From Oscarella lobularis (Eukaryota > Porifera > Homoscleromorpha > Homosclerophorida > Oscarellidae): a stretch of 64,000 bases of DNA. Positions 11,024-24,031 of the stretch are shown here, piece by piece. The stretch lies in NCBI RefSeq assembly GCF_947507565.1, contig NC_089185.1:1116001-1180000 (forward strand). Reading direction: 5' to 3'. Both the position numbers and the translations under genes were made by a program. The notes beneath the pieces are model-generated. The model searched no databases. It worked only from the letters and a program-made list of their open reading frames with translations, and was not told the origin of the DNA. Within the stretch, counting starts at the first letter, position 1. Each line of letters opens with the position of its first letter.

Positions 11024-11394
11024 TTTCCACCGTAACGCACGGCAACATAGAGGCAATGGGGGCGGGGGTGCATGTCGTTCAGAGGACCCACTACGAGCAG
11101 TCAGGCTCAATTCCTCGCGATTGGATACGTAGCAACGAATCGCTCCAGGCTGGAATTTGAAGCCGTTTTTTCACGTTCCGCGGGACGGAAGGATCCAGCG
11201 TGGTATCCTAACAACAATTGCTTCTTCTAAGAGCTTGCACTTTAAACTTCCTCTATGCGAGCGAAGAATCCAAGTAAACGCCAGACAAATCTGATTTTGA
11301 AGCACGACAAGAGAGACGTATAGTGCGTTGTAGGCGAAAATAGACTTCAGTCTTCGCGAAGGTCCTGTTGAGACCAGTTAGACAGATAGACGAA
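11024..11394. promoter_or_regulatory. Divergent intergenic region between two secreted-protein genes
   Basis: 371 bp between the start codons of the minus-strand secreted gene and the plus-strand EGF gene, presumably containing both promoters. No specific element was identified. Confidence 0.35.
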
Positions 11395-14300
11395 ATGAAG
11401 CACAGTTTCCTTGCGTTTCTCGCAACGGCCGTACTACTCCTCAACAAGTCGACCGCTACCCATTTTCGCGGAGCTTCGGCCAGCTATCATCCTCTCGATA
11501 CGACAGGCAACGTGAGGAAGCATCGATACGTGCGTCATGCAGTCTCGTTACTAATTTTTCACTAGGTGAGAGTATCGTTTTTCCTTGCTTGGCGTCACTC
11601 GAGCAGCGAAGGCAAGTGTCCGGTGAACGAGACTGGCGCGATTCGCGGAGAAGAACGCAGATGGGCGTGCGACAGCCTCGACGAACCTGAGACCGGATGT
11701 CCGGGCAGACGCATTGGCACCATGCAGTACGAATGTCGTGAGCCCTTCGTTGGAGGCGCAACCAGCGTCGACAACTGGTCGGCGGGCGACAATTCCTTTG
11801 ACTTCAAGTTCAACCTCGACGAAGCAGGCGGTCGAACGAAATTCGTCATAAGGTATCGGTCTATAAGTACGCGATGACGGTCTAGTCTAATAGAATCACG
11901 TAATGTCATCAGTCTGAGTCGCCTTCTTGCGAGATTCTCGTCGAGCTTCTGTCTGACGATATGTATTCTCTTTTAGCCCCGACGTTCCGTGCTGTTGGAT
12001 TACTTTTCAAAATAACATCGAAGGCGCTGAAATATCTCTCCAACTCGTCATCGACTTGAAACTACGTCCTGACACGATGGCGATCAATAGAAGTCCGCAG
12101 GTTACCGTTCTTCAGCCCGTTATCACCGTCTTCGCCAATTGTCGCCTTCGCTACGACATAAGCCCATTCGACGACGACGACGGCGATCGAATTCGCTGTC
12201 GCTGGGCTCGGAACGGACCGACAGCCGATAATCCCGAGTGCGGCGGCGTGTGCGGCGCTCTCGAAGCGGTGGGAGCCGTGCTCGACGAAGAGCAATGCGT
12301 GATTACGTGGGGCACGACAAACTCAGCGACTCCTCTTCCTCTTGGCAGACATCCGGCTGCTCTCGTCATCGAGGATTTTGCGGACTTCAACAACGGAACG
12401 GAGCCGCTTAGTAGCGTTCCACTTCAGTTTATCGTGCAAGTCAAACCCGTTTCGGAGTGCAGCCTACCAACGGTGGAGCCTGTTTCGGGAAGATGTATCG
12501 GGATTCCTCCCGGCGAGTCGTTCGCGGGAACTATTACGGCGAGACCGGCCTCGACTCTGGCCGGAAACGAGTACGGAGAACGCAACGGGATTTATTCATA
12601 TATTCATTTATTTATTTATTTATGATAATTTTTTAGGATTGTTAGTATTCGGTTTTCGTCGACTCCAGATGGTCTGAACGTCGGGCCGTTGACAATGGTG
12701 GAGATGAATGTTTGGGAAGTTTCTCTAGCATGGACGCCCCTACCTTCGCAATATCATCTTACACAGATTTGCTACAGGGCTATTGACAAAAATCGGTCAG
12801 CCTTTAGTATAATTGATACTTATTATCAATTAACGTAGTGTGAAATTAGGTTGGAATCATTGCAGCAGTGCATTCGTTTATTTGCTGGAGGTGCGTTCTA
12901 ATGTCTACCTCATTTGTTAGCCTAGCCTTGCTTTGTTTTAGTTTCTACTCCGTCAGTTACAAATGATTTCAGCATGGTAGGATTTCTGAATCACGGCGAT
13001 AAATTGGTTGTTGAATTTTCTGGACCAGTACGCAGCATAGCAACAGAATTGATTAAAATTCGCTTTTAAGAAAGAATTTTTATTTAGGTGCAACAACCCG
13101 TTGTAGATCGATACATCAGAATCATCGACATAGGCTCCGACGAAGTCGTGCTGATGATAAACACGAGAACGTCGAGTCGAATCGAAGTCATAACGACGAC
13201 GGCGTCAAATGCAACAATCGATGTCGGTACACTGTGCGCCGATAGAAACTACACGGTTGAAATCGAAGACGGCGCATTCGTTGGGCTGGAGAATTGCGGC
13301 GGTTCGGGACCGGAAGTTGATGGAATTCCAAGGGACCAATGGATATTCGTCGCCGAAGGAGACCCGGGTAAGAAGAATTCAACCCGCTTTATCAAATCGA
13401 AAGAGAATCTTTTCTTTTTTAGCTTTTGATCCGTGTAACGATCCTTCCATACGGAATTGCCATTCGAATGCGGTGTGCATCAACAGTTGCCCCGGCGTCA
13501 TTTGTCAGTGCGAAAGCGGCTTCGAGGGCAACGGAACGTTTTGCGTCGACATAAACGAATGCATGCGAAACGAGGACGACTGCGACGTACCGGAGCGAGC
13601 GACGTGCGCGAACACCGTCGGATCGTTTACGTGCGCCTGCAGAGCGGGATACACGGGCGACGGGAAGAGTTGCGTGGACGTGGACGAATGTCTATTGAAT
13701 ACGGACGATTGCGACGTCGATAGCCGAGCCACTTGCACGAATACGGTGGGATCGTTTACGTGCGCTTGTAAGATGGGTTACTCGGGCGACGGCAAGACGT
13801 GCGCGGATATCGACGAGTGCGCTTTGGAGATGGACGATTGCGATGCCGACGAACGAGCGACGTGCACGAACACCGACGGATCGTTTACGTGCGCCTGCAG
13901 AGCGGGATACACGGGCGACGGTAAATCGTGCTCCGACGTGAACGAATGTCTATTGGATACGGACGATTGCGACGTCGATAGTCGAGCCACTTGCACGAAT
14001 ACGATGGGATCGTTTTTGTGCGCTTGTAAGACGGGTTACTCGGGCGACGGCAAGACGTGCACGGATATCGACGAGTGCGATTTGGGGACGGACGGTTGCG
14101 ATGCCGACGAGCGAGCGACGTGCACGAATACGATTGGATCGTTCACGTGTGCCTGCAAAGGGGGCTACACGGGCGACGGAAAGACGTGCACGGACGTCGA
14201 CGAGTGCACTCTAATGACGGACGACTGCGACGATCCCGTGCGAGCAGTTTGCACGAACACCGACGGATCGTTTACGTGCGCCTGCAGAGCGGGATACACG

Positions 14301-15997
14301 GGCGACGGAAAGAGCTGCGTCGACATCGACGAGTGCACTCTAACGACGGACGACTGCGACGATCGCGTTCGAGCGACGTGTACAAATACGATCGGCTCGT
14401 TCACTTGTCAGTGTAAGGACGGCTACACGGGTGACGGTAAAACGTGCACGGATATTGACGAGTGCACTCTGATGACGGACGATTGCGACGATCCTGTGCG
14501 AGCTACCTGCACGAATACGCTCGGCTCGTTTACGTGCGCGTGCAGAATAGGATACACGGGCGACGGTAAGATCTGTACGAATTTGGACGAGTGTGTCTTG
14601 GGAACTCACGACTGTGACGATCCGACTCGTGCCGAATGCACGGATACGATCGGCTCCTTTCTTTGCCGCTGCTTGGTTGGATACACCGGCGACGGGAAGA
14701 GCTGCACAGATATAAACGAATGCGATTTGGGAACAGATAATTGTAACGCTCAAGCCACATGCACAAATACGCCCGGGTCGTTTGACTGCGAATGCCTGCC
14801 TGGATACACGGGCGACGGCGTGATCTGCGACCCTATCAACGAGTGCACGATGGGCAAGCACGACTGCTCCGCCGACGCAATTTGCACCGATATACCTGGA
14901 TCGTTCATTTGCACGTGTAAGGAGGGCTACACGGGCGACGGAAGAACGTGCATTGACATCGACGAGTGCGCCGAAACGCCTCGCAGATGCGACGACGAAG
15001 TCCGCGCGACGTGCACGAACACCGTCGGTTCGTTCGTTTGCACCTGTAAAATGGGCTACACGGGCGACGGATTCGTCTGCACGAATATCGACGAGTGCGC
15101 TTTGAACATCGACGACTGCGACGACGATGCTAGAGCAATTTGCACGGATGTACCGGGCTCGTTTAATTGCGCTTGTCGTGTCGGTTTTTCGGGCGACGGT
15201 ACTGTGACGACGTGCGTCGACATCAACGAGTGCGATTTGGATATCGACGGATGCCACTCCATGGCTACGTGTCACAATACGATCGGTTCGTTTTTCTGTC
15301 GCTGTCGAGCTGGATACACGGGTGACGGGTTTACCTGCGTCGACATCGACGAGTGCGATAACGAGACAGGCATATCGAACTGCAGCGTAGACGCCATCTG
15401 CACCAATTTTCCGGGAGGATTTGGATGCGAATGTCGGACAGGATTTGTCGGCAACGGATTCGAATGTAAGCAGCACAGACAAAGTCATTTTTAGATACGT
15501 TACATGTATTGTCTGTAGGTTTTGGCAACTGTTCTGATGATTGGGATTTTATTCGAGATCGTTGGCTTAATGAAGACGCCGACTGGCTCAACATGACGGG
15601 AAACTGCGACGCTATCAGCGATTCGCTGAAACCTCCCGAGGTCGACACAACGAAAGCTCCCATAGTTCAATGGTCGGATCTGATTGATCAGTATTTAATG
15701 GAGTACCAAGAGTGGTTGAAGTTAGTTGGAGGTCGAATTGGCGGATTGCCAAACAGCATTGATCCGAACGATTTTGACGGTCCGGAAGCGTTGTGGGACG
15801 AAATACTTCGACGGGGCAAGTTGGCTGAAGAAGAATGGAAACGAGCAATCGCTGATCCAAACATGATGACAGTGCCGGAACCGGTTATCGAAGATTGCGA
15901 TGACGATCGAATTGAGATGTGGTCGAAATCGGTAGTGAAAAGCAGCTCGGCTCGCGAGGAATACGACCGGGTCTTTGGCCTTCGCTGTGACGCCTAG
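11395..15997 (+). CDS. Large secreted protein with N-terminal ectodomains and 16 EGF repeats (15 calcium-binding type)
   Basis: It starts at ATG 11395 with a signal peptide (MKHSFLAFLATAVLLLNKST). Exons at 11395-11511, 11566-11852 and 11977 onward encode an N-terminal module beginning HFRGASASYHPLD and VRVSFFLAWR, then a Cys/Trp module (RCRWARNGP, CGGVCGALE) and a beta-rich region. A single 2-kb exon (13423-15465) then encodes 16 EGF-like repeats of about 43 residues. Repeats 2-16 begin with the calcium-binding D/N-I/V-D/N-E-C motif and share a GYTGDGK loop. The last exon, joined through a split Cys codon, encodes an acidic Trp-rich tail (for example DDWDFIRDRWLNEDADWLN) ending at TAG 15995-15997. 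No transmembrane segment was seen, so it is probably an extracellular matrix or mucus protein resembling fibrillin in its repeat block only. The upper N-terminal domains are unnamed. Confidence 0.75.
13423..15465 (+). repeat. Tandem 129-nt EGF-coding repeats within one exon
   Basis: Sixteen in-frame units of roughly 120-135 nt (modal 129 nt). Several stay nearly identical at DNA level: the segment encoding CRAGYTGDGKS recurs around 13636, 13897 and 14280. Units 2-3 and 4-5 resemble one another as pairs, suggesting a higher-order repeat of two units. No intron interrupts the block. Confidence 0.85.
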
Positions 15998-16853
15998 AAG
16001 AGTACCTGCCAGCAAATTCTTTCTTCATGATTTACACTAGCCGCTGATCCAATTGTCTGTTTCTGTCTTAGTTAGGCTGAATGTTGAAAAATCGTCAGAG
16101 ATCTCTGCATGCATGACTAATTATTAGTATACGGAATTGTTTGAAAAGGTTGTGTGGCTCCTTCTTTACACGTGTAAAACCACAATTCGAAATAGCGGAT
16201 TAGTCTACGCGAAGTGACTATCCCGGACGCTCTAGATCACCGTTTCGCGATGTGGGAGCGTTTTTCCGACGGCCTCCAACGCTTCCAGGACAAACTGGAC
16301 GCTGTGATCGATCAAACGTTAGCGAAATCGGAGGATGGGGTCCCTCAAGAGGACAAGGACGAGCCAGACACGAATTATTATGGAATATCGGAATGCAGTG
16401 AGGCCGCTCGCTCTACTTCGACCAATGGCAGATCGAAATCGTACGTTCTTAGCATTACGCTAAACTTGTGGCGCTCCCGTGTGGGTGGGTGACGGGGAGG
16501 GCGGGGGCGGAGGGAGGAGCGGCACAAATCTCCACGAAAAAAAATTACAAAAAATCCTCTCTTACAGATAGATAATGCTCAAACTCCGCTAGAAATATTG
16601 TGGCACAAAAAGGACGAGAAGGGAGAGCACAATTCCGCACGCTCAATATCCACAATAGCTACCTTTATGCACGCACGTGACAACGTTTTCGGAGAGCGTG
16701 TACAAAACGTGGAAAATCGGGGGACTAGGACGAATACGGGAACGCGTGCCGACTAGCCCACTCGATCAGCTGGCCTACCTACGCCGCCAACCTTATTGTT
16801 GTTGAAGCCCAACCAAAGCAACCCTGTATCGAGACCAGATTAGCACGAAAACA
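15998..16853. other. Intergenic stretch with a possible extra coding exon and a G-rich tract
   Basis: A plus-strand frame at 16214-16492 encodes DHRFAMWERFSDGLQRFQDK and then an acidic segment. This resembles in style the Trp-rich tail of the preceding EGF gene (DRIEMWSKSVV), so it may be an alternative 3' exon or a decayed duplicate; it has no recognised homologue. A G-rich tract at 16482-16518 contains several runs of three to five G and could form a quadruplex. Otherwise nothing is recognised. Confidence 0.3.
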
Positions 16854-19806
16854 ATGCTGCTCGTTCTGGTAGCAACAACGGCAGTACTCTTTCAGTCTGC
16901 GTCGGTCTCGGCGACAGGTCCTCATCGTGTGAAAAAGACTAACGAGAGCCGAATAAATTTCCTGTAGGTTCAGCGGAAGTTCCGACGTCTACTTGCCCTC
17001 TTTCTTGCTCACCCGAACAGGTTACGTGCCTTTTCAAGACAATGGAGTTCTGTGATCACGTTTATGTGCGTAGGCCGAGAAAGGATATGGGGGAATGCCT
17101 GGAGGCAAAGTTAGTGGGAGGATTGAACTGGATTCAGAAGTGACAACTGTATCTTGGATTAGGGAGAGACCGGTGAAATGGGCCATCGCGGTCCCCCAGG
17201 CTTATTTCCTTTATCGGTATATCATATTGCTTTCAATTTGTCTAGCATTTGGTAATTACGTCGGTTATAGCATCACTGGCATATTGTAACGCAGCCAGGA
17301 ATTCCTGGTCGTCCAGTCAGTTTCTTATATTCGATGCGACAAGATGAGTCTTGATTTCTATTAGGGGAGATATGGCAGGTATGGAGCTCCTGGTCCGAGA
17401 GGCGAAAAGGTGCTTTAGCTTTGCTTCGTTTTCATAATTCTTTGCTGTTCTAATAACCAATTGCCAGGGAGAAAAAGGCCTCCAAGGGCCACCAGGCTCC
17501 ATTATGGGCAAGGTATTCATACAAGCATTCGTACAGCTTACCATGTTCAGGTACGCTTTGTTCAAACAGGGAGATCCTGGTCCAAAAGGAGCCGTTGGAA
17601 ATGCAGGGCCTAAGGTGCACTATTTAATCAATAAGAAGTTTCATAGCAGTAGTTCTATCTAATTAAAAGGGCTCTATGGGTGATAAAGGACTCCCCGGTC
17701 CTCCTGGTCTGCAGGGAGACAGAGGAAACAAGGTTGAACCAATACAGTGCAGCAGACAGAGGAGCTTATTTTTTTCAATAGGGAAACCAAGGCAACGACG
17801 GAGCGCCGGGACAACGTGGAAATCCAGGAGTAAAAGCATTGTCTTTTGAGGGCATCGTTTTTTTTTAAAAAGGGATTCTGAACAGAGTACCGGTGATTTT
17901 GGAGATCAGGGAGATGGCGGAAGCAGTGGCGAACGAGTGAGATCATGCTTTTGAGAAATTGTCGATGAGCGAATATTTTTCTAAAGGGAGAGCAAGGCAA
18001 TACAGGACCGAAAGGAGAAACAGGCGACGTGGTATTTATTAGCGTCAAAGAAGAATATTGAACCTATTTCTTGATATTTTTTGATCGCGTCTATAGGGCG
18101 ATGTTGGTTTTCCTTCGACTGGGGTACGTTACTTCTGTTGTTGACTCTTTATTTGGCTATTTTTGACTATAGGGAACTGTGGTGGTTGCTCCCAAGGGCG
18201 ACAAAGGTTTACCGGTAATACACAATCCTGTACAAATGTTCTAACTTCTAAAGTCAAGTTATAGGGAGAACCAGGTGACAGTGGTTTCAAAGGGAATAAA
18301 GGCTTTAATGTCAGCAGTCAAAAACGATACTCTTTATTGACATTCTTGCTGAATTATGCTTTAATCTCTTAACTAAAGGGGCTTAACGGTGAACCGGGAC
18401 CAAATGTCACAAATGTACCGAACGTCGTCGACAAGTCGTGCGATCAAAGCAACGAAGGCCAAATTTATCACGATCCCACAACGGGAGAGATTGCATTTTG
18501 CGACGGCGAACAGTGGAAGGTAAAGCAAATAAAAAATAGCCCCAATATTAATTAACGCAAAAAATTGATTTAGTGCGCCGAAACGGGACAATGCGGTACA
18601 TATGATATGATATTATAATATTAATTTTTGAACATCTCATTTTTAGTAATGCAGTGTACCGAAGGAACGTTCTATCAAGAGATCGCCACAGACACGGGTC
18701 TGCCCGTGCGTTTGGCCGCCGACATCGTTCTCATTGTTGACGATTCGGGCAGCATGAAGAACGAGCAGGATTGGATCCCCGACGCCGCGGCGGCACTCGA
18801 GAGTGCACTCATACGCCAGAATATCGGCAACGGTGCTCTGAAAAACCAGTACTTCGTCGTTCTGTTTGGAAATACAGAAGGCGAGAACTTTCGATCAAAT
18901 CGAACGATGGTCGTAGACGTCAACGGCCGAGTTAATCTCACGGTCAATCAAGTGCGCTCAGCCATGCGCAAGTTCAGTCGTAATGGTAACGCAGAAGACG
19001 GCTATCAGGCCATCGAACTTGCCTTGGACATCAAAGAACTGAGACGCGACAACCCGGACGTCGCTCTCAATATCGGTCTCGTCACTGACGAACCGAGAGA
19101 TCCGTTCAGGAACACCGCCGCCGGCACCGAGTCGTCGATGCAGGAAATCACCGCCGAACTGGTTGCGCGTAACGCAAAATTGAACCTTTTCGGACAATTT
19201 CTATTTGATTCGCCGTCCATCGACAATATCATTGCCGTTGATTATCAGGGAAAAATTTACAGCAGGATTTCTGGCGTCGAGGTCAATACCCGCGGTTTTC
19301 AGAGTCCGGATGTGAACGTTTCGTTTCAAGCGAACGACGAGTCGTGTCGAGCATTCGTTCAGTACGCTCCGCTCGCGATGGCCACCGGCGGCGCCATTTG
19401 GAATTTGAAATTTGTCGACGACACTGCAGGAAGTTCCGAACTGCGAAAGAGCTTCACTGATGCCATGGCTCGCATTAAAGTAGAAGAGATTTCTCAACAG
19501 TCGGTATGCATCGAATGCGTTATTACCTGTGAGGGGCCCGAACGTAAGGCGAAACGGGTGTGCAGCGAGAAGGTCGATCAGATCTTCTGTCGGTGCAAGG
19601 TAAATCGGGGACCGGCGGCGGACTGCGAACAGGAACGTTTTGCCAACCGAGAAGAGTTTCTGCAGACGGTTCAGTATGACTACTCGTCGATGTATCGAAA
19701 TTGCGATCGGCACGTTCCTCCGTACCCCCGTCATTATGATGGCTGGTGTGACGATTGGCCCTTCGATGAAGACGGGTTTTGCGGACTCGAACCCCCCGCT
19801 AAATAA
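16854..19806 (+). CDS. Collagen-VWA secreted protein
   Basis: It starts at ATG 16854 with a signal peptide (MLLVLVATTAVLFQSASVS). About a dozen small exons (mostly 36-65 nt, many beginning with an intact glycine codon) encode Gly-X-Y triplets such as GDKGLPGPPGLQGDRGNK and GEKGLQGPPG, separated by introns of about 40-70 nt. A short module follows (SCDQSNEGQIYHDPTTGE, then FCDGEQWKC) of the type often appended to invertebrate collagens. A large last exon (about 18648-19806) then carries a von Willebrand factor A domain with the metal-ion-dependent adhesion site motif DDSGS. A Cys-rich tail ends at TAA 19804-19806. It is likely an extracellular matrix protein binding partners through the VWA domain. 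The triple helix is short and interrupted, unlike fibrillar collagens. Individual triplet exons are approximate. Confidence 0.8.
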
Positions 19807-20085
19807 ACCTTTGCGTCTGTGCACGCAGAACTATCAGTATGAGTTTGTCTAATGCCGTGTCTCTGTTTTTTTTTGTGCATTTTTTTCTTCAACTAGGATG
19901 CATCTTTTTTTTGTTGCCTGACTGAGATCGTCCAGCGGATCTTTGGTGGAATAGGATGGGTGCAGATAAGGCCAGGTGAGCTATTTGAAAACGCCTATGC
20001 CAAGCTTTAGTTTAGACGTGGGCGGATGGGCAGCACGTGAGACCTTTCCACTGGTGGAGTACAGCCTAACGGGAGGCAGACGACG

Positions 20086-23000
20086 ATGCAGCAAGATCCA
20101 GATGAGTAAGTCAGCAAAAAAATCGTATAGTCATTCATCGCGTCGACGTTCAGGTCCAATCCGTCGCCGCAACTTCGCATCGTTGCCGCTTTCTTGCGGC
20201 GCAAGCGACGCGACGGCGACGACGACATCGTGCCGCCGCGCACGTCGTCCTACGATTCGAAAGAGTACGAAGTGCTCATGCTTAGTCGTGTCGAAGAGGA
20301 ACGGGCAATGGAAATACGCGGCTTTCCCCTCGGTCCCGCCCGTCACGGCGAAGATCCGTCGAAAACCGTTCAACGCGACATGCACCGCTGGGGACAACGA
20401 ATGCAGCAGGAAAGCGGACTCTCTCCGACCGGATTGATGGGTAAAGAAGGCAAATTGTCGTCGAAAAAGAGGGCCACGCCAACAAATCACGCCCACGCGT
20501 GTTTTTTGTTTCTTAGCCAAGCGAGCCGTCTTCGTGTCGTGCCACGGTAGCGCCGAGCCAGAAGTCGAAGATAAATTTGTGTCGCTTTTTTACGTGCTGC
20601 CAATTTCACATAAAAGTAAGGGAAAGATTGATAGCGGAATTTAAGGGCGTGGTTTGGCCTGTTCATAGTAAAATTAGAAACTAAAGCACAGACATCTTGC
20701 ATGCTCTTCTCGAGCCTGACTGTCCTCTTCAGAAAAGCGACCCCAAAGGCCCCCCTCCCTCCTCCTCCCCCCTCCCCCTCCCACCCACAAGTGTAGTGGA
20801 AAAAATGTATATTTGACTGTTGTCCTAGATTCCAGCTTCGTCTCCAATCTGAGACATGCCAACGTCTGTCCAAAATTTTTCTGTCTATACGACACTTTAC
20901 GAAACGTCGTTCGCAAGGAAATCATCGCAACGCCGGCAACCCAGTCTATGCTCTCGGCATTGGACAAGTACCGCGCGTACCATTGCAATACAACTCTAAT
21001 GAATTAATTACTTTGCGCATAGATGGTTGCGAGAGCAGCACGGAATTCCGTACGCTCTGCAGTCGCTCTTTCTCGGCGGCATTCACGCTCGCTTGCGAAT
21101 GGCCGTTACGAATCCCCACTTCTCGCAACAGGATCCCTTTTTGAACGCAAACAAAAACGACGAGGACGAAGAGGAGGAGGAGGACGACGACGACGACTGC
21201 GCTTACGTCGACATCAATAAAGTGAATCAGAGACAGTCGATGGGATCGTCGAGATTACTAGTGGCAAGGCCTGTTGCCGTCGATCAAGCCGATGCGCATT
21301 TTACTAATCCGCTATTGAAAGACAAGGAAATGGTTTACGTGCCCAAGGTATTCGAATAAAAACACGGATTAATTAATTAATTAATTAATTAATCATTAAT
21401 TAATCATTAATTATAATTAATTAATTGATGATGAATTGTAAGGTCGACATGCACGTCGTGAACAAGTTCTACGGAAAGGGAATTCCGGACTATTCGAAAA
21501 TTGAAATCAAGACAAAGAAGAACGCTTGGGACATCGATTTGCCTAAAGACGACACGTGAGGAAGCATTCGATTTTCAGGAAGATTTTCATTGGGTCAATT
21601 TTTTCTACTAGTACTCTCGATTGGGTCGACGAATTTCCTCTGCATCGTGCAGCGTGCGAAGGAACGGTCGTCGGCGTGTTGGCTCGAATCAACGAAGGCT
21701 TCGACGCCAATCAGCCGGACAGCGACTCGTGGACTCCACTTCACTACGCTTCTTGGTAAGTGTCATGCATAGACGCTGTATATATACCACTTCGCGGACG
21801 AAGCGTTTACGTGTAGGTACGGTCACGTTCCCGTTGTGAGGGCGCTGATTGTCGAAGGGAAAGCCAAACCGCATATTGTGTAATAGATGACTTGTGAAGT
21901 GCACTCGCGTCAAGGCATAGGTTTCTTGTGTATTGTAGGAATGAAAATGGTTCGACTCCACTGCATTTGGCTGCCAGTACTGGTCGGCCAGAGGTCGTTC
22001 AGCTTCTCTTGCAGACGTCGTCAGCTCAGAAAGAGGCGCGAGATCGAGCGAATCGCACGCCGCTCGATTTGTGCGACGAGTGCAAGATGAATGACTGGGA
22101 AGTGGCCGCCATGCTTCTCAAAGGAGATGTTGTAAGAATATGCGCATTCTAAGGTGTGCATCTCATGTACAGAGTATGCATTGCTTTAGGTGGATCTTGG
22201 TCACGCTTATCGCGTCGCTGCTGGAGCGAAGGGTCCTTCGGCAATGAAAGCGAGGCGATACCAGGCAATAGCCGAACAGGTGACAAAAAAATCGAATTGA
22301 AAGTGGTGTTTTTTGACGTTTTGTTTGCAGAAAGAGAAGAAGTTGGCAGTTGAATTTTTGGACGGAAGTAAGAAGATACTTACGCTAGACAAGGGCAACG
22401 AAACGACAACTGGCGATGTCGTGAAGGTAAAAATTGATCAGCGGTCCTGTTAAGTTCTTCCCCTTCCCTGGGGCGCTAGAGAGGGTCTAGGGACGAGGCT
22501 ACGTGCAACACTATCTCGGATCGTTTGAAATCTCTTTTGTTTTGCTTTAGGATTTGGCCAATAAGATGAATTTGTCGTCAGAATGTCGAGCAGTTTTTGG
22601 CCTTTGGATCAAGTCTCCTAGCCTACGTATGATACAGCATGCGCCGGAAAAACGTAATAGGCTCAATCAAACCTTTTGTAGAGTGGGAGTTGTCTGAAGA
22701 CCACAACGTCATGACCCACCTCCGTCAGTGGTCGCAATTTGTTGAGCAGTTGACAGATAGCGATCCCGAAAACGAACCTGCGTCAATCGCATACAAGCGG
22801 GATTGCATGATATCGAAAAGCCAAGAAAGACGGGTTCGAGCGAACATTTTCAAATAGGTCTAGTCAATTCTAACTCGCTCTCTTTTTCATTCAGGTAAAG
22901 GATCCTTTTGCTATTGAGCTCTTGTTCTCTGAAGTACTTGCGACGCGGAGAAATTGTCGTGTTTTCATCTATTGATTTCCTCTTCTAAGGCTCAGCATTC

Positions 23001-24031
23001 AGTTTTGACGTCACAATATCCGTCAAGCGAGGAAGATGCTATCTACTTAGGTGGAATCTCCATGCAGGTAATGCGCAGCAACAGTCTGTCTCCTACTAAC
23101 TAAACAGTAACCTCGCTTAGGTTGCTTACGGTAATCACAACGAAGGCATTCACAAGCCCGGCTTTCTCCGGTTAGACGGCTATGAACTCTTGGGCGTATA
23201 CGATTCTAACGTGCCATTTTCGTACAGAAACACTTTGGATAAGTTTATACCGTCGTCGCTGATAAAGAAGCGAAATGCTGATGAACTCGAAGCGGCCGTT
23301 CTTCGCGAGCACGCCGAAATGTCCAAACGAGATCTAGATGACGTCAAGGTAAACTTATAGTTGACCCCTTTGTGAGGTATAGAAAATAGAGATTGTATCT
23401 GCGCAGTTACTTCATCTACTTTATCTCCAACACTGCTGGCAGTGGCCCTACTATGGGTCGACGTTTTTCCAAGGCACCATTCAACCAAAGGCAAGAGAAA
23501 TGGGACACGAGAGTTGGCTGATCGGTTGTGAACTTTTTTTTCTATAGACTTCGTTTTTCCAAAGACGCAATCAAGTCGCTGTGCGAGTAGGCATCAGCAT
23601 GGAAGGCATTCACATAATTAATCAAAGCACGAATGTATGCTCCCCCCCCGTTCCATTCGTGCATACAATTGAATTGCCTTGACTGTTTATTTTATCAGAC
23701 TTTGATGTTGAGCGTTTCTCACGACGCTCTCGCTTGGTCAGCCGACACGCCAATGAGCGAATTTCGCATGGGCAGTGAAGACGGCACAGTCGACGTGACG
23801 ATCAAGACGCGACAGACGATGCTCATGGATGGACTTGTCAAAGCAATTCACCACCAGTTGCAAAACGAACGACGTCAAGCTCAAGCGCAAAAAATGATCA
23901 ATGAAATAAATTTGGTAAGGCAAATCCGACGAGCACAAGAAGGTGTTGTTAGAACGACGGCAATTTTAGCCAGTGGAGAGTGGCCCTGGGGAGCATCATG
24001 CCACTCCACTCCAAAGCAATACAGGCGGTAG
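20086..24031 (+). CDS. KRIT1: KRIT1/CCM1 scaffold protein
   Basis: A multi-exon gene. The likely first coding exon starts at ATG 20086 (MQQDPDE) and joins in phase to the exon encoding SNPSPQLRIVAAF. Recognisable parts in order: an N-terminal region aligned to the KRIT1 Nudix-like domain (MLSALDKYRA and LREQHGIPYALQ); a linker ending YGKGIPDYSKIEI, nearly identical to KRIT1; ankyrin repeats (WVDEFPLHRAACEGTVV, SWTPLHYASWYGHVPVV, NGSTPLHLAASTGRPEVV); and a FERM module (about 22330-23900) including LQHCWQWPYYGSTFF. KRIT1 binds Rap1, ICAP1, HEG and CCM2 to control junctions and integrins. The usual protein would end near 23914 or at the stop at 24031. However, the last FERM exon can also splice in phase into the EF-hand-like exons downstream, with no polyadenylation signal seen between. 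The intron at 23491-23547 has a GC donor. An intron near 20738-20788 holds a long pyrimidine tract. Confidence 0.88.

Noticed and set aside
13423-15465. CRISPR-like array of regularly spaced repeats
   Set aside because: The period is 129 nt, in frame and encodes EGF modules; there are no unique spacers.
14340-15488. 382-codon minus-strand frame
   Set aside because: Antisense shadow of the EGF repeats; its own periodicity only mirrors the repeat unit.
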